From contig JBBRNP010000005.1 of assembly GCA_038230255.1 (NCBI GenBank), positions 124,001-188,000 on the forward strand: DNA of 64,000 nucleotides, given 5' to 3'. The notes beneath the pieces are model-generated. The model made no database searches. It worked only from the letters and a program-made list of their open reading frames with translations, and had not been told where the DNA came from. The stretch is from AV40 sp038230255. GTDB taxonomy: Bacteria; Verrucomicrobiota; Verrucomicrobiia; Chthoniobacterales; UBA10450. Below, piece after piece: positions 1-8,140 of this stretch. Both the position numbers and the translations under genes were made by a program. Position 1 is the stretch's first letter. Each line of letters opens with the position of its first letter.

Positions 1-833
1 ACAAAGCCGGGATCAGCCCATTCGATTCGGCGGTGCAAGGTGGCGACGCGGTTTGGGAAGGGCTTCGCCTTTATAACGGACGCATTTTTAAATTACACGA
101 GCATCTCAATCGACTGGAACGTTCCGCGCAGGCGTTGTCGATTGTCGATCTTCCGTCACGCGAAAAAATTATTGAAGAACTCAAACGGACGCTCGCGGCG
201 AACAAAATGCGCGATGGCGTCCACATTCGTCTCACGCTCAGTCGCGGAGTTAAAATGACATCGGGAATGGATCCGCGGCTGAACCAGAGCGGAGCAACAC
301 TGATCATTCTGGCCGAGCACAAGGCGCCGGTTTATTCCAAAGGTGGCCTCAAATTGATCACCGCATCGATTCGCCGGCCGCCGCCGGAGGTTCTCGATCC
401 CCGGATCCACCACGCGAATTTGCTGAATTCAATTCTGGCCAAGATCGAGGCGAATAACGCCGGCGCGGACGACGCGCTCATGCTCGACAGCAATGGATTC
501 ATTGCCGAGACCAATGCGACCAACATTTTCATCGTACGCAAAGGCGATCTAGCCACGAGCAAGGCTGTCGCCTGTCCGGAAGGAATCACGCGCGCGACCG
601 TGATTGAAATCGCCGCCGCCGAAAAAATCCGCTGCGTCGAGGCCGATTTGTCGCCAGTCGATGTTTATGGCGCGGACGAAATGTTTTGCACCGGCACCAT
701 GGGCGAGCTGGCCGGCGTTGTTAAGATCGACAATCGCGACGTCGGTGATGGCAAGGTCGGACCGATGACAAAACGATTAAGCGAACTTTACGCGAAGCGC
801 ACGGCGAACGAAGGCGTTCAGGTCGCTGATTAA
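1..833 (+). CDS. Fold-type IV aminotransferase (branched-chain / D-amino acid type), 5' partial
   Basis: The frame is open from the first bases (codons in phase with base 3), so the start lies left of the window; the GTG at 33 is internal. Family landmarks are visible: VQGGDAVWEGLR near the left end, ETNATNIFIV with the glutamate that contacts the cofactor pyridine nitrogen, GITRATVIEIA of the phosphate cup, and GTMGELAGV. Members transfer amino groups between branched-chain or D-amino acids and 2-oxo acids in the cytoplasm. Odd point: where the family has its PLP lysine (K-x-x-N-x-L-N), this protein reads IHHANLLN, with a His codon at 408-410 and no Lys nearby. It may be a divergent or non-catalytic member. 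Its TAA (831-833) directly abuts the stop of the convergent permease gene. Confidence 0.85.
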   Translation, partial: KAGISPFDSAVQGGDAVWEGLRLYNGRIFKLHEHLNRLERSAQALSIVDLPSREKIIEELKRTLAANKMRDGVHIRLTLSRGVKMTSGMDPRLNQSGATLIILAEHKAPVYSKGGLKLITASIRRPPPEVLDPRIHHANLLNSILAKIEANNAGADDALMLDSNGFIAETNATNIFIVRKGDLATSKAVACPEGITRATVIEIAAAEKIRCVEADLSPVDVYGADEMFCTGTMGELAGVVKIDNRDVGDGKVGPMTKRLSELYAKRTANEGVQVAD

Positions 834-3257
834 TTATTCGCTGTGCAAAGCCTCGATTGGATTAACGAGCGTGGCGCGCCGGACGGGGATGAGACAAGCG
901 ACCAGTGACACTGCGGCCAGGACGAAGGCGGTACCGATAAGAATGGCGATGTGCAGCGTCGGCACGTCGAAGAGAACGCTCTGCATCGCTCTTCCTGCCA
1001 GCCACGCGCCAATCAAACCAAGAATGGTTCCCGCAGCGAGGAGTCGCAGGCCTAACGAGAAGAACTGTGTGCCGATTTGTTTCCTCTGCGCACCGAGCGC
1101 CATGCGAATACCGATCTCGCGGTGGCGTTGCGCGACCGCGTAACTCAACACGCCATACGTTCGAATCGCCGCCAGCAGCAGCGCCACGCCGGCGAAAATT
1201 CCCGCAAGGAGCGCCGGCGAGCGACGCGCGATCAGACTTTCCGCGATGCGCGTGTCCATGGAGCGGAGGTTATCGATCGCCAGGTCAGGATTGGCCGCGC
1301 GCACCAGTTTCCGCAGCGTCTCGGCAAACGCTTCTGGGCGCTGGCTCGTTCGCGTGACGACGAAGACACTATTGTTCTCTCGATATACGAGCGGCAGGTA
1401 AACCGCGCCTTGTCCCTGCGGTTCGGTAAGCTCTGCCTGTTTTACAGCGCCGACGACGCCGACAATCGTGAAGAGCTTCGCGTCATCTGTTTCGTCGCCG
1501 ACAGCGATACGCTGACCGAGCGCGCCGCCATTCGGCCAATACCGACGCGCAAAATCTTCGTCCACGACACAGACGCGTTCAGGACGATGCGAGTCCGCCG
1601 AGGTGAGGAAGCGTCCTTCGCGCAGTGGAATGCCGAGGACGGAGAAGTAATCGCCGTGAACGCCATAAGAGTAATGACCCTGCTGTGATTGACCGGGCGG
1701 CGGCACGTAGTCCTTCGGCGTGATTACGGTTTTGCCGCTATCGCCGCTCAACGGGATGCTGGTGATTGTTCCGGCGGAGACGATTCCCGGTTGCTGCCGG
1801 ATGGATTCCAGCAAGCGATCGATGATGACGACGCGATTCGGAATAACGTCCCACGAGATGGTGCACTCGCCGGTCAGAACATGCTCGGCGCGAAAACCGG
1901 ACGGAACGGCCAGGACGTTTTTCAGGCTCAGTCCAAGGAGCGCCGCACCAGCGAGCAAAATAAAAGCAAGGGCGATCTGCGCGACTATAAAGCCGTGGCG
2001 CAGGCGTTGGGTGGTTCGGTTGATCGTCCCGGTGCGCGATTCAGATTGGAGGGCATTTGCGAGATGACTGCGCAGATTGAACCAGGCGATTGGCGCCGTG
2101 ATGATAATCCCAAGGACGATGGCGCCGACTAGGCCGATCGCGGCGAGGTGATTATCGAAGCTGACGTGCGCGCCGAGTGGCAACCGATCCGCGCCGAGAA
2201 TTTCGAGCAGCCGAATTCCCCACGCTCCGATGATCAATCCGAGCACGCCACCGACGGACGTGAGCAACACCGTCTCGATCGTCACCTGTTTCACGACGTG
2301 CCATCGGCTCGCGCCCATCGATTGTCGGATCGCCATTTCCTTCGCGCGGTCACTCGAGCGAATCAGCAGTAGATTGACGAGGTTGACCGTGCCGATGAGC
2401 AGGAGAAAAAATACACCGGCCTGCATCAATAAAAGGGTCGGGCGGATAGAGCGAACGTGATACGCATGCAGCGGAACCACCGGCGAGCGGAAGCCGGCTT
2501 CGGCCATCATTTTCGCTTCCGGATTGTCCTTCTCGACCGCGGCATTGTGCGCATCGATCTGGGCTTGCGCTTCCGCGATCGTCGCGCCCGGTTTCAATCG
2601 CGCGATTAGGTGCGTGCCGTTGACGTTGGTGTGGCGTGCTTTCGGTCCACGCTGTTCCATATCGGATTTTATCGGAAGAAAAACGCGCGCCTCGGATGAG
2701 AGAAAACGAAAAGCAGGAGGCAGGACGCCAACGATCCTTCTTGGGATACCGTTTATGCGGGTATCACGACCCAGAATGTTTGGATCGGAATTGAAACGTT
2801 GGCGCCAGAAGGCGTCCGTTAAGATAATGACGTTCTTCTGCGCGGCCGTTTCTTCCTCGGTGAAGTTGCGACCGATCGCGGGGCTTACACCAAGGGTCGT
2901 GAAAAATTCCGGCGAGATGCGCACGATTTCTTCCTGTTGCATGGAGCCCGGATCACCGACGGTTTCGGCTCTCTCCATATACATGGAAAGGCTCTCGAAG
3001 GCCGGAATGTTGCCGCGCCGTTCGTAGTAATTGGTAATCGATGAGCCATCATTCTCCACTCCGGCTTTCGGATAGGTGTTGAAGGTCGTGACCAGACGGT
3101 CGGATTGCGGAAAGGGAAGCGGGCGAAGCAGAATGGAATCGATCACTGCAAAAATCGCCAGGTTCGCGCCGAGGCAGATCGCGACCGTGGCAAGCGCGGT
3201 GACCGTGAATGCAGGCGATTTACGGAGCTGGCGCAGAGCGAACTTCAGATCGTTCAT
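834..3257 (-). CDS. MacB/FtsX-type duplicated ABC permease (ADOP-like), copy 1 (operon-distal)
   Basis: An inner-membrane permease of about 807 residues, built as two fused MacB-like halves: one helix near residues 20-42, a periplasmic MacB_PCD domain, three helices, then the same again. Each half carries the cytoplasmic coupling signature, AKEMAIRQSMGAS at about 306 and REIGIRMALGAQ at about 700. The C-terminus NPIEALHSE matches the ending shared by all six copies. I start it at the ATG 3255-3257 (MNDLKFALRQLRKSPAF), because the N-terminus then aligns with its paralogues; a longer frame to 3326 adds only residues copied from the preceding gene's other frame. It is the last gene of the export operon, one base after the stop of the gene before it. 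It has no ATPase of its own and must rely on those at 15532-16966. Confidence 0.9.
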   Translation of the reverse strand: MNDLKFALRQLRKSPAFTVTALATVAICLGANLAIFAVIDSILLRPLPFPQSDRLVTTFNTYPKAGVENDGSSITNYYERRGNIPAFESLSMYMERAETVGDPGSMQQEEIVRISPEFFTTLGVSPAIGRNFTEEETAAQKNVIILTDAFWRQRFNSDPNILGRDTRINGIPRRIVGVLPPAFRFLSSEARVFLPIKSDMEQRGPKARHTNVNGTHLIARLKPGATIAEAQAQIDAHNAAVEKDNPEAKMMAEAGFRSPVVPLHAYHVRSIRPTLLLMQAGVFFLLLIGTVNLVNLLLIRSSDRAKEMAIRQSMGASRWHVVKQVTIETVLLTSVGGVLGLIIGAWGIRLLEILGADRLPLGAHVSFDNHLAAIGLVGAIVLGIIITAPIAWFNLRSHLANALQSESRTGTINRTTQRLRHGFIVAQIALAFILLAGAALLGLSLKNVLAVPSGFRAEHVLTGECTISWDVIPNRVVIIDRLLESIRQQPGIVSAGTITSIPLSGDSGKTVITPKDYVPPPGQSQQGHYSYGVHGDYFSVLGIPLREGRFLTSADSHRPERVCVVDEDFARRYWPNGGALGQRIAVGDETDDAKLFTIVGVVGAVKQAELTEPQGQGAVYLPLVYRENNSVFVVTRTSQRPEAFAETLRKLVRAANPDLAIDNLRSMDTRIAESLIARRSPALLAGIFAGVALLLAAIRTYGVLSYAVAQRHREIGIRMALGAQRKQIGTQFFSLGLRLLAAGTILGLIGAWLAGRAMQSVLFDVPTLHIAILIGTAFVLAAVSLVACLIPVRRATLVNPIEALHSE

Positions 3258-3258
3258 G

Positions 3259-5673
3259 TCACTCGTAGCGCAACGCAACCATCGGATCGACCGCCATTGC
3301 GCGACGCGCCGGAAGGTAGGTGGCAATCAAGGCCGCGCCGCTCAAGACGATGGTGACGACGGCGTAAATCGAGAAATCGTTTGCGCTGACGCCGAAAAGC
3401 AGACTCGACATCAAGCGCGTGACGGCGAGCGCTCCGAAAAGTCCGACCAGCAAACCAATGCCGATGACGGTAAAGCTTTGGCGTAAAATCATGGTCAGCA
3501 TGTCGACCTTTTGCGCGCCGAGGGCCATCCGAATGCCGATCTCGCGTGTGCGCTGGGCCACGCTGTAAGCGATGACGCCGTAAATTCCGATGGCAGCAAG
3601 CATCATCGCAACTCCGGCAAAACAGCCGAGCAACATCATGTTGAATCGCGGTTGGGCGAGTGTGGTCCCAATGAGCTGCGGCAACGGCGTTAGGCCCGGA
3701 AAATAAATATCGCCATCAACTTCATGAATGGCATTGCGGGCGGCGGTTTCGAGTCCGCTCACTTTCTCGAGTGACGTGCGCAGAACGATATGCATCCGTC
3801 GATCGGGATCTTGTTGGAAAGGAATGTAAAATTCCGGAATCGGTTCGATCGCGAGCGATTCGTGCCGGGTGTTGCCGACGACGCCGACGACTTCAAGCGT
3901 CGTCTGTTTCTCCTTCTCGGAACGGTCAACGATGACGTGTTCGCCGATTGCGTTCCCGCCATTGAAGAATTTTCTGACAAACGCCTCGTTCACCATCACC
4001 ACGGGAAGTGAGTCCTTGTTGTCGCGCGGCGTGAACGTTCGGCCGCTTAAGAGCGGAATGTGCATGGCGCGGAAGTAATCGCTGTTGACCGTGAGATGCG
4101 AAGCATTCGGGTGATTACCTAAACCCGGATCCGGTCGACCGGCGATCCAAAACGATGACGCACGATCGTTATTTGAGAAAGGGAGCGGCATCGCGCCACC
4201 GGCCGCATCCACGCCCGGCAACGAGTGCAGTTTGTCGTCGAGACGTTCGAAAAACTCCCGTTGTTTAACTGGATCAGAATATTTTGCGCGCGGCAAAGAG
4301 AGATCGATCATCACCGCGCGAGATGGTTCGAAGCCGGGATTCGTCGCTCGCAGATTACCGAAGCTCTTGATCAGCAAGCCCGCGCCGGCGAGAAGCAACA
4401 TCGACAACGCCACTTGCGCGATCACAAGCAACGCGCGCAGCCGATGTGATTCAGGACCAACCGCGCCGCGATTTCCGTCCTGCAGAGATTCATTCACATT
4501 CGGCCGCGAAACTTGCAAAGCCGGCACCAATGCAAACAGCAGAGTGCTAAACATGGCCGCCCCAAGCGTGAAAATGATGACCAGACCGTTGACTCGAGTT
4601 TCGTCCAGTCGTGGAACATCGCGCGGACCAAATAAGCGCAAGAGATCAATCCCCCACCAAGCAATCAGCAAACCGCCGAGCGCACCAACAAGTGCGAGAA
4701 TAAATCCTTCGCCGAGCAATTGACGGACGATCCGGACGCGACCGGCGCCCAGTGCAGTCCGAATCGCGATTTCGCGGCGGCGCTGAGTGGCGCGCGCGAG
4801 CAAAAGATTGGCCACATTGGCGCATGCAATCAGCAGCACGAAAAACACCGCAGCCAATACGGTGAGTAATGCCGGACGAACGTCACCCACCAGATCCTGG
4901 TGCAACGAGATAGCGTAGTAACTGCGTCCGGTATTGCTATCGGGATATTGTTTTTCCATGCGCGCTGAGATGGCGTTGATTTCTGCGCTCGCCTGCTTGA
5001 CGTCGACTCCGTCTTTCAAGCGACCGACAAAGCGGAGAAAATGGGAGCCGCGATTTTTCACCGAATCCGGCACCAATGGCTGAAGCGGATTGAAATATTC
5101 GCATCGGATGCCGATGGGATAATGAAATCCCGCCGGCATTACGCCGATCACGGTATAAGGCCGAAGTGAAAGCAGAATTTCCCGGCCGATAATGTTTCGA
5201 TCAGAATTGAACTCTCGTTGCCAGGTTTCGTAGGTCAGGACGACGACGCGGGAATCGGCTGTCTCTTCTTCGCGCGTAAATGTGCGGCCGAGAAACGGCT
5301 GCACCGCCAGGACACGAAAAATGCCGGATGTGACAGCGAGGCCTTGGAGCTCGCGAGATTCATTGCCGGTTCCCAGAACCGTGCTGCCGCGAGTGTAGGC
5401 AAACAATGCATCAACCGTCTGCGATTGATCGCGAATGTCGGCGTAATCAGGAAAAGATCCGGTCTCCTTGTCGTCCTCGTTGATGACTTTGCTCCAAACC
5501 GAAATCAGCTGATTCGGTTTTGAGAATGGCAGCGGCCGAAGCAGGACGGTATCGATGACGCTGAAGATCGCGCTGTTAGCGCCGATGCCGAGAGCGAGAG
5601 TCAAAACGGCAATGGCGGTGAAGCCGGGCGCTTTTACCAACATTCGCAGCGCGTATTTTAAATCCGTCAGCAT
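3259..5673 (-). CDS. MacB/FtsX-type duplicated ABC permease, copy 2
   Basis: A second copy of the family, about 804 residues. The start MLTDLKYALRMLVKAPGF (ATG at 5671-5673) is chosen by alignment with the other five; the frame stays open to 5826 but that part lies inside the preceding gene. Signatures are RREIAIRTALGAGR in the first half and TREIGIRMALGAQK in the second, and the end is DPMVALRYE. The first helix reads AIAVLTLALGIGANSAIF, the typical start of these proteins. The periplasmic part contains the usual ...YPDSNTGRSY... segment shared with copies 4 and 5. It lies 16 bases after copy 3 and one base before copy 1, so translation is probably coupled. The substrate cannot be read from the sequence. 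Confidence 0.9.
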   Translation of the reverse strand: MLTDLKYALRMLVKAPGFTAIAVLTLALGIGANSAIFSVIDTVLLRPLPFSKPNQLISVWSKVINEDDKETGSFPDYADIRDQSQTVDALFAYTRGSTVLGTGNESRELQGLAVTSGIFRVLAVQPFLGRTFTREEETADSRVVVLTYETWQREFNSDRNIIGREILLSLRPYTVIGVMPAGFHYPIGIRCEYFNPLQPLVPDSVKNRGSHFLRFVGRLKDGVDVKQASAEINAISARMEKQYPDSNTGRSYYAISLHQDLVGDVRPALLTVLAAVFFVLLIACANVANLLLARATQRRREIAIRTALGAGRVRIVRQLLGEGFILALVGALGGLLIAWWGIDLLRLFGPRDVPRLDETRVNGLVIIFTLGAAMFSTLLFALVPALQVSRPNVNESLQDGNRGAVGPESHRLRALLVIAQVALSMLLLAGAGLLIKSFGNLRATNPGFEPSRAVMIDLSLPRAKYSDPVKQREFFERLDDKLHSLPGVDAAGGAMPLPFSNNDRASSFWIAGRPDPGLGNHPNASHLTVNSDYFRAMHIPLLSGRTFTPRDNKDSLPVVMVNEAFVRKFFNGGNAIGEHVIVDRSEKEKQTTLEVVGVVGNTRHESLAIEPIPEFYIPFQQDPDRRMHIVLRTSLEKVSGLETAARNAIHEVDGDIYFPGLTPLPQLIGTTLAQPRFNMMLLGCFAGVAMMLAAIGIYGVIAYSVAQRTREIGIRMALGAQKVDMLTMILRQSFTVIGIGLLVGLFGALAVTRLMSSLLFGVSANDFSIYAVVTIVLSGAALIATYLPARRAMAVDPMVALRYE

Positions 5674-5689
5674 AATGTCGTGGTCCGAT

Positions 5690-8110
5690 TTATTCGGTGC
5701 GCAACGCTTGGATCGGATCGACCATTGCCGCTCGCCGCGCCGGCAACAGGCATGCAACCAATGCAATCGCGGCAAGCACGAGGGTCGCGCCGCCAAGCAA
5801 CGCCGGATTGTGCGCTGAAACCTCAAACAGTTGGGAGGTAATCAATCGCCCGAGCGCGAATGCGGCGACGATTCCGATGACGAGTCCGATCACGACCGGT
5901 TTCATTCCCTGATTCACGACCAGGCGCAGGACGTCGCGCGTTTGCGCTCCGAGCGCCATGCGGACGCCGATTTCGCCAGTGCGCTGTTCGACCGTGTAGG
6001 CGACCGCTCCGTAGATTCCGATGCTCGCGAGCAGCAACGCAACACCGGCAAAGATTCCGAGCAGCCAGGTCATCAAGCGCGCCTGTCCAAGCGCCTGCGC
6101 GACGACTGCATCCATCATTTGCGGAATGGCAATCGCCAGCCCCGAATTCACTTTGCTAATCGCGGATTGCACTGCCTTGGTCGCGGCGTCCAATTTTAAA
6201 TTTGTCCGAATGGTCACATTCGCGAACGGAAAGTTTTCCTGCGACCAGGGCAAATAAAATTCCATCCCCGGCGCTTCGTTCACGCGGATGGAGCGCACAT
6301 CGCCAACGATGCCGACAACTTCGTAGGGCACACCCAGACTGCTGACAAGCAACGTCTTGCCAATCGGATTTTCGCCCGGCCAAACTTTTTTGGCGCCGGC
6401 CTGGCTAACCAGACAAACTTTTTGCGAGTCAGCGGTGTCGTGCTCGTTAAATTCGCGCCCGGCCATGAGCGGGATTCCCCAGGTGCGGAAATAACCGGGG
6501 CCAATGTCATGGCTCGGCCCGTTTGCGCGTTGCTCGATTGGGGGGACCTCGCGGTCGCCGCGCGCGTAAAGGGTGCGATTGCCGCCGTTGAGCGGAATAT
6601 CGCCGCTAATGGTTGCGCTTTCGATTCCCGGCACATCGCGCAAGGCATCGAGCGTTTGCTCAGCGAAACGCTGGCGCGACGGCGCGTCGGCGTATGGTGA
6701 AATGGGCAAGGTGATCGCGCCGGTCCAAAGATTTTGGGAACGGAATCCAACATTCTGTTGCGTAAGCCGAACAAAACTGGTGATGAGCAAGGCCGCGCCC
6801 GCCAACAGCGTGACCGACAACGCAACCTGCGCGCCGACAAGAATTTTGCGGAAGCGCTGTTGTCGCATACTGCCGCTGGTCCCGCGCCCACCCTCTTTCA
6901 ATGCGTCGACCAGATCTGCATGCGAACCTTGAATTGCCGGATAAATTCCCATGAGCAGGCCAGTCAAAAGCGACAACGCAATTGTGAACAGAAGCACCGG
7001 CATTGAGACACTGGTGGCGGTGTTTGCTTCTAGCGGCAGGAAATTCGAAGCCATACTTGGCACCAGCGGCACCAGGCCCCAGGCGACGAACGCGCCGACC
7101 AGTCCGGCAATCACGCTGACCAACAGACTCTCGAAAACGAAAAGCCGCACCACGCTCGAGCGGGACGCACCAATCGCCATCCGCAACGCAATCTCACGGC
7201 GACGTCCGCTGAAACGAACGAGCAAGAGATTCGCCACATTGCTGCACGCAATCAGCAATACGAAACTGACCGCCGCAAAAAGTGTAATGAAACCGGCGCG
7301 AAAGTTTTGAGTCACATCCTGCGGCAGCGTCCGGACCGCCGTCACGAGTGAGCTGTCGATCTTGTTCGGGTACTGCGACTGATAACTGTGATCGAGCGAT
7401 GGCAATCCCGCTTTCACCTGGTCGAGCGTCATTCCGGGTTTCATCCGGCCAATGACCCGGAGAAAACTGGTGCCGCGCATCATTCGCTCGTAACTGAATC
7501 CGGGAAGTTGAAATGGTTTCGTCGTCCAGACTTCCGCAATCGGATTCGCGCCGAACCAGGTCACCGGCATGTTGGGCAAAACTCCGACGATGGTGTGCGC
7601 AACGCCGTCCAGATTAATGCTGCGGCCAATCACGTTGGGATCGCCGCCAAGCCGTTTCTGCCAGAACGCTTTCGTGACCACCGCGACGTCGGCGCCCTCC
7701 TCTTCATTCGGCAAAAAATTCCGGCCCATAATCGGATGAACGCCGAGAAGATCAAAATAGTTCGAGGTTAGTCTGCCCCCAAAAATCTGAACCGGATCGC
7801 CCAGACCGGTCAAAGTGAAGGCGAAGAAGTTTTCGCCGGCGATTGATTCGAACAGAGCCTGGCCTTCGCGATAATGCATGTAGCGCGGCGCCGAGACGCC
7901 GATGTCGACCAACTCGCGCGATTTATCGCCGCCGCTCAAATGAACCACGCGCGATGGTTCCTTAAACGGGAGGCGGCGGAGGAAAAGGTCGTTAACCAAA
8001 CTAAAGATAGTCGTGTTCAGACCGATCCCGAGCGCAAGCGTGAGCACCGCGATGAAAGTGAACGCGGGTGATTGTCGAAGTTTACGAAAAGCGAAACGAA
8101 TATCGTTCAT
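5690..8110 (-). CDS. MacB/FtsX-type duplicated ABC permease, copy 3
   Basis: An 806-residue permease starting MNDIRFAFRKLRQSPAF at the ATG 8108-8110. Domain order is as in the other copies: helix, MacB_PCD domain, three helices, repeated once. The coupling motifs are RREIALRMAIGAS and TGEIGVRMALGAQ, and the C-terminus is DPIQALRTE. It lies 30 bases after copy 4 and 16 bases before copy 2 in the same transcription unit. Compared with neighbours the periplasmic part is clearly divergent, so the six proteins are old paralogues and not recent duplicates. A role in ATP-driven export or in moving lipids or peptides across the envelope is inferred from the MacB/LolCE relatives only. Confidence 0.9.
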   Translation of the reverse strand: MNDIRFAFRKLRQSPAFTFIAVLTLALGIGLNTTIFSLVNDLFLRRLPFKEPSRVVHLSGGDKSRELVDIGVSAPRYMHYREGQALFESIAGENFFAFTLTGLGDPVQIFGGRLTSNYFDLLGVHPIMGRNFLPNEEEGADVAVVTKAFWQKRLGGDPNVIGRSINLDGVAHTIVGVLPNMPVTWFGANPIAEVWTTKPFQLPGFSYERMMRGTSFLRVIGRMKPGMTLDQVKAGLPSLDHSYQSQYPNKIDSSLVTAVRTLPQDVTQNFRAGFITLFAAVSFVLLIACSNVANLLLVRFSGRRREIALRMAIGASRSSVVRLFVFESLLVSVIAGLVGAFVAWGLVPLVPSMASNFLPLEANTATSVSMPVLLFTIALSLLTGLLMGIYPAIQGSHADLVDALKEGGRGTSGSMRQQRFRKILVGAQVALSVTLLAGAALLITSFVRLTQQNVGFRSQNLWTGAITLPISPYADAPSRQRFAEQTLDALRDVPGIESATISGDIPLNGGNRTLYARGDREVPPIEQRANGPSHDIGPGYFRTWGIPLMAGREFNEHDTADSQKVCLVSQAGAKKVWPGENPIGKTLLVSSLGVPYEVVGIVGDVRSIRVNEAPGMEFYLPWSQENFPFANVTIRTNLKLDAATKAVQSAISKVNSGLAIAIPQMMDAVVAQALGQARLMTWLLGIFAGVALLLASIGIYGAVAYTVEQRTGEIGVRMALGAQTRDVLRLVVNQGMKPVVIGLVIGIVAAFALGRLITSQLFEVSAHNPALLGGATLVLAAIALVACLLPARRAAMVDPIQALRTE

Positions 8111-8140
8111 AGGAGTTTCGGGTTGAGGGTTTGGGAAAAA

